A stretch of DNA of 60,000 nucleotides from Symsagittifera roscoffensis (taxonomy: Eukaryota; Xenacoelomorpha; Acoela; Convolutidae). The stretch lies in assembly GCF_963678635.1 (NCBI RefSeq), contig NC_087067.1, forward strand, positions 28,720,495 to 28,780,494. The letters are read 5' to 3'. How positions within the stretch are numbered: the first letter of the stretch is position 1; the number at the start of each line of letters is the position of its first letter. The notes under the pieces were generated by a model that was not told where the DNA came from, searched no databases, and saw only the letters and a list, made by a program, of their open reading frames with translations. This document shows positions 1-12,313 of the stretch, one piece after another. A program made the translations under genes and the position numbers.

Positions 1-527
1 TCTTGGATTTTGTTCAGTCATTCTTCGCGCCAGTAGTAAAAAGTCTTCATTTCGATTATTTTTAAAAATTTCTTTCTCAAGTTGCAGTTCTTCATTTTTT
101 GCAAACATCTCAAGCTCCTTGTCGACTGCAACATCAAAGTCGAAAGTCATGTACTCTCTTAAATACTGAGGCGGCACATGAATTTTCTCAGTCATGAAAG
201 TAAACCAGTGTGACCCCAAATTAAGAAGGAAGTTCAGGACATCTGATTTCTCAAATAAAGGTCTTTTGGGAATATCATAGAGTTCTTCTTTAGTAAGAAG
301 CTTAAAATATGACTTTTTTCTGAAATACTTGAAATGTATGTCCATCCCAGCTGTATATACATGATCTTTGAAGCTGTAATTCAGCGTTTTGGGCACCTGG
401 ACAATATCGACCTCATCAAGTTCCTGATATGATGTCGAAATGTTGGCATCTAGATCGATTGGTCGTCTTAACTCAAAGCGGGATTTCTTTCTCCTATGCT
501 TTGTGTTTAGGTGGAGATGTGGAGGTT
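1..527 (-). CDS. Internal exon of an unrecognised gene, running off the left edge
   Basis: Read on the minus strand, the frame from 527 to 1 is open for 175 codons with no stop. It is preceded by a good splice acceptor (a T-rich tract ending TTTTAG just above 527) and starts with two bases of a split codon. The protein begins with a basic stretch (HRRKKSRFELRRP), continues with a mixed charged and aromatic region, and ends in a Glu/Lys/Leu-rich probable helix. The absence of stops over this length in AT-rich DNA, with near-normal amino-acid composition, argues for real coding sequence. I do not recognise the family and cannot see the next exon, which lies left of the window. Confidence 0.6.
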
Positions 528-1385
528 CTAAAATAAAAGAAAATACTGCAGTTATTCTGAACGAAAATTACAAAAAAAAGACTTCTACAACAAAATGAAA
601 AGAAAAAACAAATAAATGAGGTTAAAAAATCTTTACGCAAAATCATCAATTACATTCAGCCAAAAATGACAAGAAAGTGAATCTGACAAGAAAGAGAGTA
701 TCAAGCTGGCAGAAAGGTTAGCAAAAAAAGTTGAAACGACTTGAAAATATTTTCGTCGAAAATTGTTTTAATTTATTTTGTTAATTTAGCTAGTTTGAAA
801 AATTAATGATAGGCAGAGCTAATTTCTATGCAGTAGCACAGAATTTTTGACCACAATTAAGTTTGCATAAAATAAGAGAAACAGAAAACAAAAATTTTAG
901 ATTTTTAGGTTGGGGACTCCGCCAGCAACAAAATATCAAAAAATCTGGATGTTCTCTCAGTCATTTTTGCAAATTGAAGAAGAAAGGCGTTGACTGCGGT
1001 AACTCAAGTTTTAAAGTGTTGTTATTAGAGGACTCATTAACGTATCAAGCCGTTTGGATTTGTATGGACGCAATAATCAACCTCCGAGAAAAATTTTAAA
1101 TATTCAACTTTGCGCACTTTCGTTTTATTCAGGCATAAAGGACACTCGGTTTTTTTAAACTACACAAATTTGAATTCCAGTTTTGCTAACCTCACTATCG
1201 TTGTCGAATTGTCCTACGTGATATCAACATTGCCCAGTGAACAAACCAACTATATGTGAACAGAATCGTTCTTCAAACATTGCATGGTATAGTCACGCAT
1301 TTTTGCCATAAGAACACGTGAAACAAGTATGAAAAAAGACGAAAATTTGAAATACTTGGGATAGTAGTACCCGGGTCGAGGTCGA
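528..1385. other. Non-coding, nothing recognised
   Basis: AT-rich sequence upstream of the left-edge exon, probably intron. The short open frames here have low-complexity translations and no splice or domain support. Confidence 0.4.
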
Positions 1386-1387
1386 GG

Positions 1388-1735
1388 ACTTATGCTGCGA
1401 CCATTGCGACTCAAAATTGGTATGTTGCGTGACAGAAGTATTTTTATGCAACCCAAAAAAGACATGTTGCGACCATTGCCACTCAAATGGTTATGTTGAG
1501 ACTTTGTGCGGTCGACCCAAAACAGATAAGTTGCGACTTTGCGCGACACAAAAAAAGTATGTTGCAACCATTGCGACTCAAAACGGGTGTATTGCGACTT
1601 TGAGGGAGCAAAATGTTTGCGCAAATTTGCCCGACCCCAAAAAAATTAATTTGCGACATTGTGCAAATCAAAAATGATATGTTACCAATTTGCGCGACCC
1701 GGGTCGGGGTTGCAATTGATGTTTTGACCACCTCG
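1388..1735. repeat. Degenerate minisatellite
   Basis: Imperfect units of roughly 30-40 bases recur, each built around GTTGCGAC(C/T)(A/T)TTGCG(A/C) followed by ACTCAAAA or ACCCAAAA. At least eight diverged units can be seen, and the block is flanked by CCCGGGTCG/CCCGGGTCGG motifs at 1370 and 1697. Overlapping open frames on both strands are a by-product of the repeat period and not genes. Confidence 0.75.
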
Positions 1736-1739
1736 ATCC

Positions 1740-4705
1740 AGGCTCAATATTTTTCTACCGACCCGACCCAAGGTGTCTATGCTTTGACTATGTTTGACCG
1801 AAAAAGCCGGAAACAGAAAAGAAAGCCACAAATAACAACGAAACTTTCGAAATTTGTTTGTTTTTTACCAAAATTGTATTGGTTGCTCTTTTAGGTTCGG
1901 CGAAACTGTCTTCATCATGTGCTTTTTTCAAAACCTCAATAAATACTTTATTTTTCGCTCCAGTCACTGAAAATTAGAGAACAACGAAAGGCGATATGTT
2001 TTTTTTTGCCAGGGCAAGTAACAAAAATAGACATCAATCGACGTCAAAAAAGTATCGCAATGGATCTTTTTTTTCAAACAATCACAAATTATAACAGAGT
2101 ATTTTCAAAAAACGTTTTTTAATTCTTCTCTTATTTCAAAAATATTCATGATACTGAAGCCAATTTTTTTTTTGCAAAAAGCAGCAAAAGTTTGCCGACT
2201 TCTTATGATAAACTTCATCAAGTTTCATTTAACTCAGTTTACGCACGTTTTTGTTGTTTATCATTTTTTGACTGGATTCTGCTGAGAACAAGCTTCGCAA
2301 GTAAAAAATATAAAAATAACTGGCTATAAAAATTTTTATAAGAATTCAGACCGTTTCTCTCAAATTCAATCGAGATGGGACAAAAAATGTTAAGACAAAT
2401 TACCCTGTAATTCTTTTAGTATTCTAGACAAAACTTGAGCTTTGAATTTGTTCACGAATGTATCGATTAAAAGTGCCTTAAGTTCTGGAAACTTGCTTGG
2501 CTTTGTGAATAGGCTCGAACCCACGGTTCTGTTCAGAGACACAAAAATTTCACAACGATTATCTTTGCCCTGTGAAAAAAATGTTATCTTAAGATATAAC
2601 TCACGACACGATGTTACCTCTTTTTGTAGATTACTCAAGTAAAATACTTTTTAACGGAACATGTGGGGCTAATGAAGCAATCGGAAATTTAAAGTACTAG
2701 TTCAATTTGGTCTGAAACCTTCGAAATATCAATTATGTTTTATATAGCAATCTCAAATATCGAAAATTGTCTTATTTTAAACTATTGCTGAGACGTATAG
2801 GAGGCTTGAAATTAAACACAAAAACTACAAACTTCAGCAAATATGATGCAGTAGTGAAGCTGACAATTTGTGGTTTTTGACTTTGTCCACCTACGGTACA
2901 GCTACTAGTAGCTACCACGCGTCTTTTTTCAAATATTGCCGACAACACAGCGAAAGAACTCACAAAATTGGCAACTCAAGGTCCTCTGTATGTGATTGAA
3001 TAAATTGGATGAGCAGGTTCTGACGAAAGTTCCATCAAGCTGCAAGAGACTATTGGAACTTTGCGGACCAAAAAATAACTTTGAAAAAGAGCCTCTGATA
3101 TCAAAGATCATAGAATATATCTGATAAACTGCTCGAAACTAAAAAACAGGTCCGAGCAAAAAATGACAACAGCAGCAGCAAAACTCAAATTGCTTATAGT
3201 ACAAGTGCATTAATAAACTAAAGTCTGTCCCAGTCATGGGTTCGCACCGTTTCAATGCAGAACTTGACATTGAAGCAGCTCAACGAAGTCTAGAGTGTCG
3301 ATTTTGCAGCCGAAAAACGCAAAAAAATTTCCACGATCATCAAACCAGAAAAATAGAGCAACATTTTTGATCTTTTTTTTGATAACCCTCAGCAAAAATC
3401 ACACCAAGATTATACGAAATTTTTTAAGGTTAATTTCAACACTGTAAGTATCTGAACGAATTAAAGATGCTCAAAAATTTGCAAGCAACTTGAGAAAAAA
3501 ATTGTGATCCCTTGGGTTTAATTTAATCAATTAACACAATTGCCAAAAAGCCGACTTCTTGAAAAGAGTGAAATTGCGGATATAGAATAAGATCTTTGAG
3601 CACCTCTATCATTTCAGCTCCAACACTGAATAGATAGTCTGTCTTTAGTGTAGTTTGGTTTTTCCTCGGTGCTAGCTGAACATTGTTGTCAGAATTTTGA
3701 TCTTCATTCGTTCTGTAATGCTTCAGAGATGGCTTATGGAGCACTTGCTGACTCTAAGACAACATCTGAAGCAGTGAATTCCTTTTTATTACTAGCCACA
3801 AAGTCACGACTTCAATACTTGAGCTATGTTTGAGGGTCGTGAATGGGAAAGTTTTTTGAGCTTTTTGATCTGTCAAAACTCTAAACAACACAATTGAGAG
3901 TAACATCGGGAGAATTTCGATAAAATTACTTGCTATGAGCAGATCTGTCCTGAGCCAAAACTCAAATTTTGTGATCAACCGAGTTGCAAAATTTCAGCGG
4001 ATGTTATTAGACAATAAATGAAACATAATCGGTTTCATTTAAATCCAGCCGATCATTCTCCTCGGACTTTAGTGGCCACTGAACTGCTAGACTAGCAATT
4101 TTAGTGGGCAAGTTTTTTCTGGTTGCTGGCAATTCAAGCTTGTTTCACACAGCAACCAACATTTCTTGACAAGAGCATTGAACGAAAAGAGATCGAATAG
4201 CTGCTTGGTCAAACTATCTTGATTACTCAAATAACCTGTGGCAAAAGCGATATTGAAACAGAAAAAGCAATCAGGTTCAGAGCATAAAATAGCAAAACAG
4301 CGTAAGTGTACTGAAGTGTTAAGAACGGAAAACATTCACTAGAGCTCAGCGCATTACTTAGAATGTTTGTCCTCAAACTCTTAAAGTAGAGCTTCAATGA
4401 TCAAAACGATCTTATAAGTTTGAACCTGTTATCCTGGTAGTCGACCTGCAAGAGCTTCGGCGAGGAAATAAAAGCGATCCAAAGTGGGCGGGCACGTGAT
4501 CAATCGGACATCATTCAACTACATTGCGGATTGAATAACACAAACTGCTCCCACAAGGCAGGAATTTTAGATTAAAGTATTGAGATTTCATAGCAGAGCC
4601 ATAAGTCAGCCGATGAAAGACCTTCCCATTGAACAATTTAAACTGTCACCACCCTCGTCTTACGCTGGCATCAAATTAGCTGCAAAGTTGTATGACAGTG
4701 AAGGG
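1740..4705. other. Gene-poor stretch
   Basis: I see no exon with convincing composition or splice signals. Several 60-80-codon open frames occur on both strands, but none resembles a known domain. Confidence 0.4.
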
Positions 4706-4710
4706 GGCAG

Positions 4711-5088
4711 TACAACAGTGCCGAAGTATAACAGTGCCGAAAATGAGAACTTTGTTCAACAGTGCCGAAAATGAAAACTTTGTTCAACAGTGCCGAAAAT
4801 TTGAATAAATTTCAACATATTAAGTGCGGCAATCAAAAATTAAATAGCGATCCTTTACAATCTCAAGTAAAACTTTTAGATTGTGAGCGCAAAAATTTAC
4901 AATTTAGACGTTTTGGCGCCAAAATAATTGTTTAATTTGCAGTTGCATACATATTGGCTTCAAAATTGGAGTGATTTTCTTTGATAATTAGCGTCATTAA
5001 TTTCCCGCTCTTTAGAAAATGCGTGTAAAATATTCTGAAAGTTTCCCGCCTTTTTCGGCACTGTTGTACTTCGGCACTGTTATACTGT
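4711..5088. mobile_element. Small foldback / MITE-like element
   Basis: The left end carries three copies of AACAGTGCCGAA and the right end carries two copies in inverted orientation (TTCGGCACTGTT). The terminal inverted repeat covers about 30 bases. The interior of about 250 bases is AT-rich and non-coding. A TA dinucleotide at each edge would fit a mariner/Tc1-like target duplication, but the edges cannot be fixed to the base. Confidence 0.6.
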
Positions 5089-5101
5089 TCATAGTAAATA
5101 C

Positions 5102-5119
5102 AATAGGGGGGGGGGGGGG
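5102..5119. repeat. Poly-G run
   Basis: An uninterrupted G run of about 14 just right of the foldback element. Similar runs occur at 6482-6497 and 56391-56407, in or beside family A repeats. Confidence 0.85.
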
Positions 5120-5587
5120 GAGATTGTTAGGTAGATCCGAGTTTCACTCAAAACCTATAACCACGGGGGGCAATTGCATCCGAAGCGTCGAACCGTTTTA
5201 TAAAAAAAATCTGGATGTTCATTGCAGTATTTAAAAATTAGGCTAGCATTATCATCGGATAATCGACGATCTCGCATTTTGAATTTGGCTGAAAAAAAAT
5301 TCAAAGTTGTTCGGCTTCAGATTTTGCATGCAAAAAAGCGTCTAAAAGCGCTAATTGCTCGTTTTAATGAATTCTGTCTGTCCAAACTTTTTGCTACTAA
5401 ATATAGATGAGCATAGAAATGGGCCAGTTGGAAGCCATCATCAATAAGGCCAACAAGAACTAGTTCAGGATGTGCTAAAAAACTTTGTGCTTCTCGGTTC
5501 ATCGAGGCTGCTTAACAGTTCCAGTAATAGTCAATCGGACAGCTACTCTGTCTCATTCGCCTCTCAAAAGCCTACATTGCCCAGAGC

Positions 5588-5960
5588 GTGGTGATGCAGG
5601 GGTAGATCTAGGATTTTCTCGAGGGGGGGCGGCGGATTTTCAAAAAATTTCAAAAATTTTGTCGACTTTTTTTAGGGCGACCAAATTGATTTTCTGAGCT
5701 CTCCATAGTCACTAAAAGACCCATTTTGACCAAATTTCTTGCGCCGCAGGAAATTTTAAAAAAAGGAAATTAAAAAAAAATTAGTAAATTTTGACCCCAA
5801 AGGCGCCTTTAGAAAATTTTTAGCGTCAGTCAGCCAAAAATAGATATCTCAAAATAGTACAAAGGGGGGACCCTTTGGGTCGGCATGGGGTCGAATCCCT
5901 GCGGAAAAAAACGTCTGAGCCTCCCACACCCCCCCCCACCGCTGTTGAGGGGATGCATGC
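5588..5960 (+). repeat. Dispersed repeat, family A
   Basis: One copy of a repeat seen about nine times in the window. Shared landmarks in order are GATCTAGGATTTTCTCGAGG, a TTTTGTCGAC stretch with a T run, a CTGAGCTCTCC block, GCGCCGCAGG, a TCAGCCAAAAATAGATATC block and GGGGGACCCTTTGGGTC. It is non-coding, with A, T and G runs. The class (SINE, MITE or decayed transposon) cannot be decided from one window. Confidence 0.65.
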
Positions 5961-6568
5961 AAAAGTTCTAGCCGCTTAAGTACAACCAGACCTACTCAGT
6001 TGATTTTCTTTTTTTGCCCCACCTGTTCTTTTGTTACCCCACCTGCCTTGCAGGAGAGTTCGCAAGTTCCAGCAGAAATTTTCAATGAAGTAAAAATGAA
6101 AATTTATTTTGGAATTCAAACGTATTGATAGAAATTATCAACACTTGTACAGTTTTACCTTTTATTTTGACTGGTATGGCCAGGTCCTTTTCTGTTTTCT
6201 GATAGATTACCGGGTGATAGAAGCAGTTAGGCATCCAGCGGTATCTATCGTGCTCAATCCAGTCCGTAAACTTCGACATTCTAAGCTTAGCCTGAAAACT
6301 TCCTGATCGACCTGCTCCGGTTCCTCTTGCTTCAGAAGGAAGAACACCATGTCTTGGTCAAATAACAATTTTCGGTCAATCGCCAATGCACTGATGAGCT
6401 GAAAAAAGTGTCTCCTAACTTTGACAAAGGTCAGGGGATCAGATTTTGTTAAGCATCCCCCTATTAAAAAACGGAAAGGTGTGGGGGGGGGGGGGGGAGA
6501 TTCGTTACAAGGTATAAAGTTTACATATTCTTAAACGTTGAATTAGTACTTTATAGGGGTGACAGTCA

Positions 6569-6935
6569 ATGGTCAAGATTTTGGTCAAAATTTGGTCAAG
6601 ATTTTGAAAATTCTTGACCAAATCAAATCTCTGAGCCCTCCCAAATCGTTATGAAGGCCTATTTTTGACCAAAATTTCTGCGCCGCGCAGGCAATTTTTT
6701 CTAGAAACAGAGCAAAAAAATGCTTTTTGAGGAATTTTTTTTGAAAAATTTTGACCACTAAATTTGTTTTTTCTTCGGCTTACGCTCCCCCCTCAAATTT
6801 AGTATAAGCAGCCTTTAAGAAAATTTTAGGATCCGTCTGCCGAAAATGGATATCGCAAAATAGTAAAAAGGGGGACCCTTTGGGTCAGCAGGCGGTCGAA
6901 TTCCTGAGGAAAAGGGCGTCTGACCTGACCTCCCC
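6569..6935 (+). repeat. Dispersed repeat, family A
   Basis: Same order of landmarks as the copy at 5588, including the GCGCCGCGCAGG block and the GGGGGACCCTTTGGGTCAGC end. It directly precedes the 437-bp tandem array, whose units contain the 5' part of the same repeat. Confidence 0.65.
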
Positions 6936-6949
6936 CCCCCTAAATAGCT

Positions 6950-8425
6950 TCTGGTGACAATTCTATACTAGCTATCATGAGGTGGGAGTGTTAACAAGGT
7001 CCAATTTTATCGTTAATTTTTCGTATTAACATCTTGACATATTTTAGATGGGGTCAGATTTAGGATTGTTAAAGATACCTTGTAAAACTCGCTCATCTGA
7101 TCAGTTCTGTATAAAAGTCAGGGGATTAGATTTTGTTCAGCATCCCTCTATTAAAACGGAAGACGTGTGGGGGTTTCGTTACAAGGTACAAAATTAACAG
7201 AGTCTTAACCGTTGACTTAGTACTTAATAGGGGTGAAAATCATGCACGGATCTAGGATTTTCTCGAGGGGGACGGATTTTCATCAAAATTTTGAAAATTT
7301 TGTCGACCTTTTTTTGATGACCAAATCAATTCTCTGAGCTTTCCCAAATCGTTATTGAGGCCTTTTTTCGACCAAATTTTTTTTGCTTCTGTTGACAATT
7401 CATTACTAGCTACCATGGAGTGGGGGTGTTAACAAGGTCCAATTGTATCGTTAACTTTTCGTTTTTACATCTTGACATATTTTAGATGGGGTCAGATTTA
7501 GGATTGTTAAAGATACCTTGTAAAACTCGCTCATCTGATCAGTTCTGTATAAAGGTCAGGGGATTAGATTTTGTTCAGCATCCCTCTATTAAAACGGAAG
7601 GCGTGTGGGGGTTTCGTTACAAGGTACAAAATTAACAGAGTCTTAACCGTTGACTTAGTACTCAATAGGGGTGAAAATCATGCACGGATCTAGGATTTTC
7701 TCGAGGGGGACGGATTTTCATCAAAATTTTGAAAATTTTGTCGACCTTTTTTTGCTGACCAAATCAATTCTCTGAGCTTTCCCAAATCGTTATTGATGCC
7801 TTTTTTCGACCAAATTTTTTTTGCTTCTGTTGACAATTCATTACTAGCTACCATGGAGTGGGGGTGTTAACAAGGTCCAATTGTATCGTTAACTTTTCAT
7901 TTTTACATCTTGACATATTTTAGATGGGTCAGATTTAGGATTGTTAAAGATGCCTTGTAAAACTCGCTCATCTGATTAGTTCTGTATAAAGGTCAGGGGA
8001 TTAGATTTTGTTCAGCATCCCTCTAATTAAACGGAAGGCGGGTGGGGGTTTCGTTACAAGGTACAAAATTAACAGAGTCTTAACCGTTGACTTAGTACTT
8101 AATAGGGGTGAAAATCATGCACGGATCTAGGATTTTCTCGAGGGGGACGGATTTTCATCAAAATTTTGAAAATTTTGTCGACCTTTTTTTGCTGACCAAA
8201 TCAATTCTCTGAGCTTTCCCAAATCGTTATTGAGGCCTTTTTTCGACCAAATTTTTTGCTTCTGTTGACAATTCATTACTAGCTACCATGGAGTGGGGGT
8301 GTTAACAAGGTCCAATTGTATCGTTAACTTTTCGTTTTTACATCTTGACATATTTTAGATGGGTCAGATTTAGGATTGTTTAAGATACCTTGTAGAACTC
8401 GCTTATTTGATCAGTTCTGTATAAA
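6950..8425 (+). repeat. Tandem array, 437-438-bp unit, about 3.4 copies
   Basis: The phrase beginning CTTCTG(G/T)TGACAATTC recurs near 6950, 7388, 7826 and 8262. CATGCACGGATCTAGG recurs at 7241, 7679 and 8116, giving periods of 438 and 437. Units are nearly identical apart from point changes. Each unit includes GTTAACAAGGTCCAATTGTATCGTTAAC-type sequence and a truncated family A start. No coding capacity is seen. Confidence 0.9.
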
Positions 8426-8775
8426 ACTAGTGAACTAAACGCACTCATGTCTAATCTGCTATCATTTTAGTTTTCATGTTTTCTAATTTTTTTTTAATAA
8501 TCAAATGAGAAAGATATTTTTGCGCAATACAATTTTATCTAAGCAAAGAATTAGAACAAAACAAGCTACTTGTGTCAACGGGTGGGAAAAGCGATTGGGG
8601 GTGCGGGAGTTGCGTTTCTTGAAGCTGGCAATGGATCTCAGTTATTCATAGTTTAACGAACACTGATTGCACTGAAAAAATAAATGGGATCACGACTCAA
8701 AGTTATCAACAAATTAGTATTAGTAATCAATTCATTTTGAGTTCATAAGTTTAGTTAGATGAAAATCCTGCTCAC

Positions 8776-9205
8776 CGTTTGACGCATTTTGTTCTTAATC
8801 AAGGCAATTGGGCAGAATGAGAAAGATTCGATCACACAAAAACCGTCCTTTATTTCAATTTTTTGCCCAAAATTGCAGTTGTGAATTTCGTACCCATCCA
8901 AATCGGTCTCGAACAGGGGTAGTTTAACTTTGACAGGTCTCAAAAATGGAGCATTTGTAGGTTGAGAAAAGTAAAGCACCGGGGTAATTAACGAAAGGTT
9001 ATCAGGTAAAGGGAATGCAGTGGGATCAGAAACCACTTCTAAGCTGATGGAACGCTCACCAACAGTCGAATAAATCGGAAAGTCAACGCTGATGACATAT
9101 TGGTTTTGAGACTCCTTACTTTTGACGCACTTTGTTTTTGGAATTGTAATGTTGATTATCTTCGGGTTTTTGTTCACCACGAATGATTGCTTGACACTGT
9201 CTTCG
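8776..9205 (-). CDS. Exon with a ZU5-like domain
   Basis: The minus-strand frame is open from about 9228 to the donor ACG|GTGAGC at 8776. Residues about 45-100 carry a pattern typical of ZU5 domains: a strand ending SISLEVVSDP, then LPDNLSLITPVLYFS, then FLRPVKVKLPL. This matches the known run in which a 'SPVv..gP.g..F.kPv.l.lP' block follows an Leu/Ile-rich strand. ZU5 occurs in ankyrins, UNC5 receptors, ZO-1 and PIDD, usually beside UPA or death domains; none of those is visible here. The acceptor is uncertain (an AG near 9209 or 9197). Neighbouring exons on minus are probably at 10514-10612 and below 8776. Confidence 0.5.
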
Positions 9206-9458
9206 CAAAGGAAATTCTCATTGACCGAAAATAAAATTTACACAGTTTTGATTCAAGACGAAAGCAAAAAAAACACATTCGTCATCACAAAAAATAACAG
9301 TTATTGAACGCCATGAAATTTTTTTTTGGTCCGACCAATTTATGAAAGGAAGTGAAAGAATAAAAGCGTAGAGTATGTGTTTTTTTTTCCAGCCCAATTT
9401 TAGGTACCCTAATGAAAGTGCATGGTAGTAAACTATAGGTTTCAAAGAAATTGTCTCG

Positions 9459-9486
9459 GTGTCGGAAAAACGGATCTGAATAGTTG
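9459..9486 (-). other. Possible splice acceptor and short exon start
   Basis: On the minus strand a pyrimidine-rich tract ends in CTATTCAG and is followed by about 23 open codons and a GTACCT donor-like site. It could be a small exon upstream of the ZU5 exon, but its phase does not obviously fit. Confidence 0.2.
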
Positions 9487-10513
9487 CATGGAGAAAATGA
9501 CAAGAAAAATTAGCAGAAAATGAAATATTACAATCTTTCAGTGGCATGGTGCTGGATTTTTAAAGTGGCCCGGCGCATCTCCCCGACAACCACTAAACAT
9601 TTTCATAAACTTTTTGTGTCTCAGTTTTTTCAAGCTCTCAACACTTATCAACCCGACTGCATTAATTGATGATTTTTTTTTATTTAGCTAGTTTTCAATT
9701 TAATCCCCTGAATGCGTTTGACCTTTTTTGAGGTTTTCATCTGAAACATGGCTGTGTTGAATAATTAAAAAAAATTTTCAGTAAATAAACAGGCCTGATT
9801 TTACGACTTTTTAGCATGTATGTTGATAAGATTGCCCATTAGAAAAAATGCAGTTGACTTGCCTGCGTTTTGAGATTTGTTCACCTTAGCTTTTAATTTG
9901 TAATTTTTTAACAATCAGGCTAAATTGTTTCGTCGGAACGAATAAATGTTAAGCATCTACAGCATTCTAAAAGAAACATAAATTTATCATCAGGCCCTCG
10001 GGCTTAGGGTACTGATAAATTTCCCAGAACTTCAATAACGCTACATTGAAACAAAAATAGCCAGTTATTGAGCGTTGCGTTAAAATACCAATCGCAGCTG
10101 CTTTTTTCTACTGTAAAACAAACACCAAAAACCAGAACCAAAAAAGGTAATATTTTGTAAAACATTTTTTTGAGATGAGAAATTTTTTTTCACTAATGGT
10201 TTTTTATTGGAAAAATTATAGAAACAATTCAAAACCAAGTTGTATAAGCGTTTTCCTTGAAAAAAAACAGATATGAAGAAAAAAACCACATGACGTGCAA
10301 AAACCTCACGCAATTGTTTTTTAGTATCCTTTAAAATCCTTTTTAGTATAAAAAAGTTTGATTATCTAAACTGTTGCTGATATTAGTAATGTTTTGATTT
10401 TCAGTACCATGGTCACGCAAAGTGACAAAAAATTGTGGTTGTTAAGCCCATAATTGCTCCGTTTTAACCCTAGAAGGTGTAATATAGCCAAAATGAACAT
10501 GGTAAGGCCATAC

Positions 10514-10612
10514 CTGAGCTTCATTTTCTACTGTGTCTTCCAAATCCTTCACATCGATAGGTAGATCGAGTAGATCGAGTACTGTCGCTGGAGAGCCTAA
10601 GCGAACAAACAT
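10514..10612 (-). CDS. Probable first coding exon, unrecognised
   Basis: ATG at 10612 opens a 33-codon frame ending precisely at a CTCAG|GTATGG donor (10514). The peptide is acidic and leucine-rich (LDLLDLPIDVKDLEDTVENEAQ). The stretch is more GC-rich than its surroundings, as expected for coding DNA. The A-rich sequence before the ATG makes an initiator exon more likely than an internal one. It may belong to the same gene as the ZU5 exon downstream; that is inference from orientation and spacing only. Confidence 0.35.
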
Positions 10613-11951
10613 CTTTTTTTTTCTTTTGATTACTAATATACGAGCTATTAAAAAGACTGACTGACTACTTAATTTAAAAAACAAAAGCTTGAAGTTGGAA
10701 CTGCTGTCATTAAGTTACAAAGTTGTCGACATCCTAATCAAACTTATATCTAATTGTTCTAAGGCAAAATTATATCAATTGTTTTATTTAATGGAAACTT
10801 TAAAAAAGAGTAATAAGTTTGTGGGGCATTTCGTAACAGAATCGATCTTCTTCTGATTTTTCTTGGGTATAGTTCCTAGTCTATCCCGTAAACATTGACG
10901 TGACCGGCGCAGAAGTGTCAAAAGTTTTTTTGCCGTAAAATCCACTAACATATTGACGTTGAATTCATTAGTTAAGGCATATACACTATGTTTTGCAATC
11001 CTTAGAGGCAATATAATGTCTTTCTTTGGATTTCTTAAGCTTAGCTCCAGGGTTGAGCTAAACTTCTAATCAAACAACTTTCAAACAGCAAAAGTTTCTG
11101 GTCACACAATTCCATGCAATTTCTTGCTTAACTTTCTTAGATAACTAGCTTTTGATACAAGAAAATTGTAAGCTAGCAATTATTCCCCAAATAAAAAATT
11201 ACTGTTCACTAGTTTTGTGAAACATTTTAGCAACTTTTCTTAAAAAATATTTTTTGAGCATAAAAGTGATGTTGCAAATTAAACAGAAAAAAATCCCTGA
11301 AATTTGGATTTTTTTAGGGAAGTTGTATAATATGTTGAGATCAAACAAAAAAAAACATTAAGCTTGTTTGAGAGTCATAGTAAAATAGGTCAATTGGAAA
11401 ACATTTTTTGAAGAAAACTGACTAGAAAAACCAGAAGAAAAAAACGAAAAAAAATTCAACAATTTTTCAATTTGTTTTCGAATTTTCAATTTTTCTATTC
11501 CCAAAAATGCGCTAAAAACGACACAAAATATCTTTCTCAAGTATAACTAAGTTTTCACGGTTTAAATATGCTATTGTAAGCCTACACGGCCACCTTATTA
11601 GCTCAAAATAAGACAAAAAATATTCAAACCCGTTTTTCTCGGAACTGTGAGAAAAACATTAATGTTTTTTAAATTGTTCGAATTAGGATTAACGAGGCTT
11701 CAATATGATATATCACTCGACCCTTTCCGACGTTTATTTGTGATACCTCGTTTTTGTGGAAAGAAAACCAAAAAAATCTAAAACACAGGTTAACAAAGTT
11801 CCTCCCCATTTTCAATGGTCGGAATAATGATAGTATGTTGGGTTAATGGAATTGAAGAAATTTTTTCTATCAATAGAAATTCAGGACAAACTTCTTTCCA
11901 TGCGTGTAATCAAATAGTTTTTTTTTGTATTTTGTTCTACCATAAGACTAA
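10613..11951. other. Non-coding, weak repeat similarity
   Basis: AT-rich. The segment around 11680-11820 (TATCACTCGACCC... ending GTTCCTCCCCATTTTC) is matched in inverted orientation near 49930-50060 (CATGGGGAGGAAC... GGGTCGAGTGATA), so it is part of another dispersed repeat. No gene is visible. Confidence 0.4.
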
Positions 11952-12293
11952 TGAAACCAGTTCAAACAAGTATTTAAAATATAATTTAAAATTTATAACC
12001 GTAAACTACTTAGAACTAACCAATCATGATCCAATACTAAAACTTATGATCATTTGTGAAACTGAAACTATTCTTAATTTCAGCCAGAGAAAAAAAAATA
12101 GTTTAGAAGGCAGTTGCTTTTTTCTCTCTTCTATCCTCGCAAGAACATCAGTATATACTAGATCTATTAAGATTAGGATTGGTGTCAGACTAAGAACCTG
12201 CACGAATCTATCAGGCCGAAACAAGATAGACGAACAGAAAGTTTACCCTGTCCGCAATTACTCTATGAGAAGACCACTCCGACCCTAAACTCA
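11952..12293 (+). repeat. 5' LTR of the deleted element
   Basis: Starts TGAAACC and ends AACTCA. It resembles the giant element's LTR along its length: CCAATCATGATCC, then a degenerate copy of the LTR hairpin (CTGAAACT...AATTTCAG), then AGATCTATTAAGATTAGGAT, then GCACGAATCTATC. Confidence 0.85.
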
Positions 12294-12295
12294 TC

Positions 12296-12313
12296 TGGTG
12301 CGACTAACGAGTC
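12296..12313 (+). promoter_or_regulatory. Primer-binding site
   Basis: TGGTGCGACTAACGAGTC begins two bases after the LTR. The first nine bases are identical to the PBS of the giant element, implying the same or a similar tRNA primer ending GTCGCACCA. I do not assign the tRNA. Confidence 0.7.

Noticed and set aside
1417-1894. Cys-rich open frames on both strands
   Set aside because: Products of the minisatellite period, with no start context or splice support.
11815-12288. 157-codon plus-strand frame
   Set aside because: Runs across the boundary of the deleted element's 5' LTR; it is LTR sequence, not a gene.
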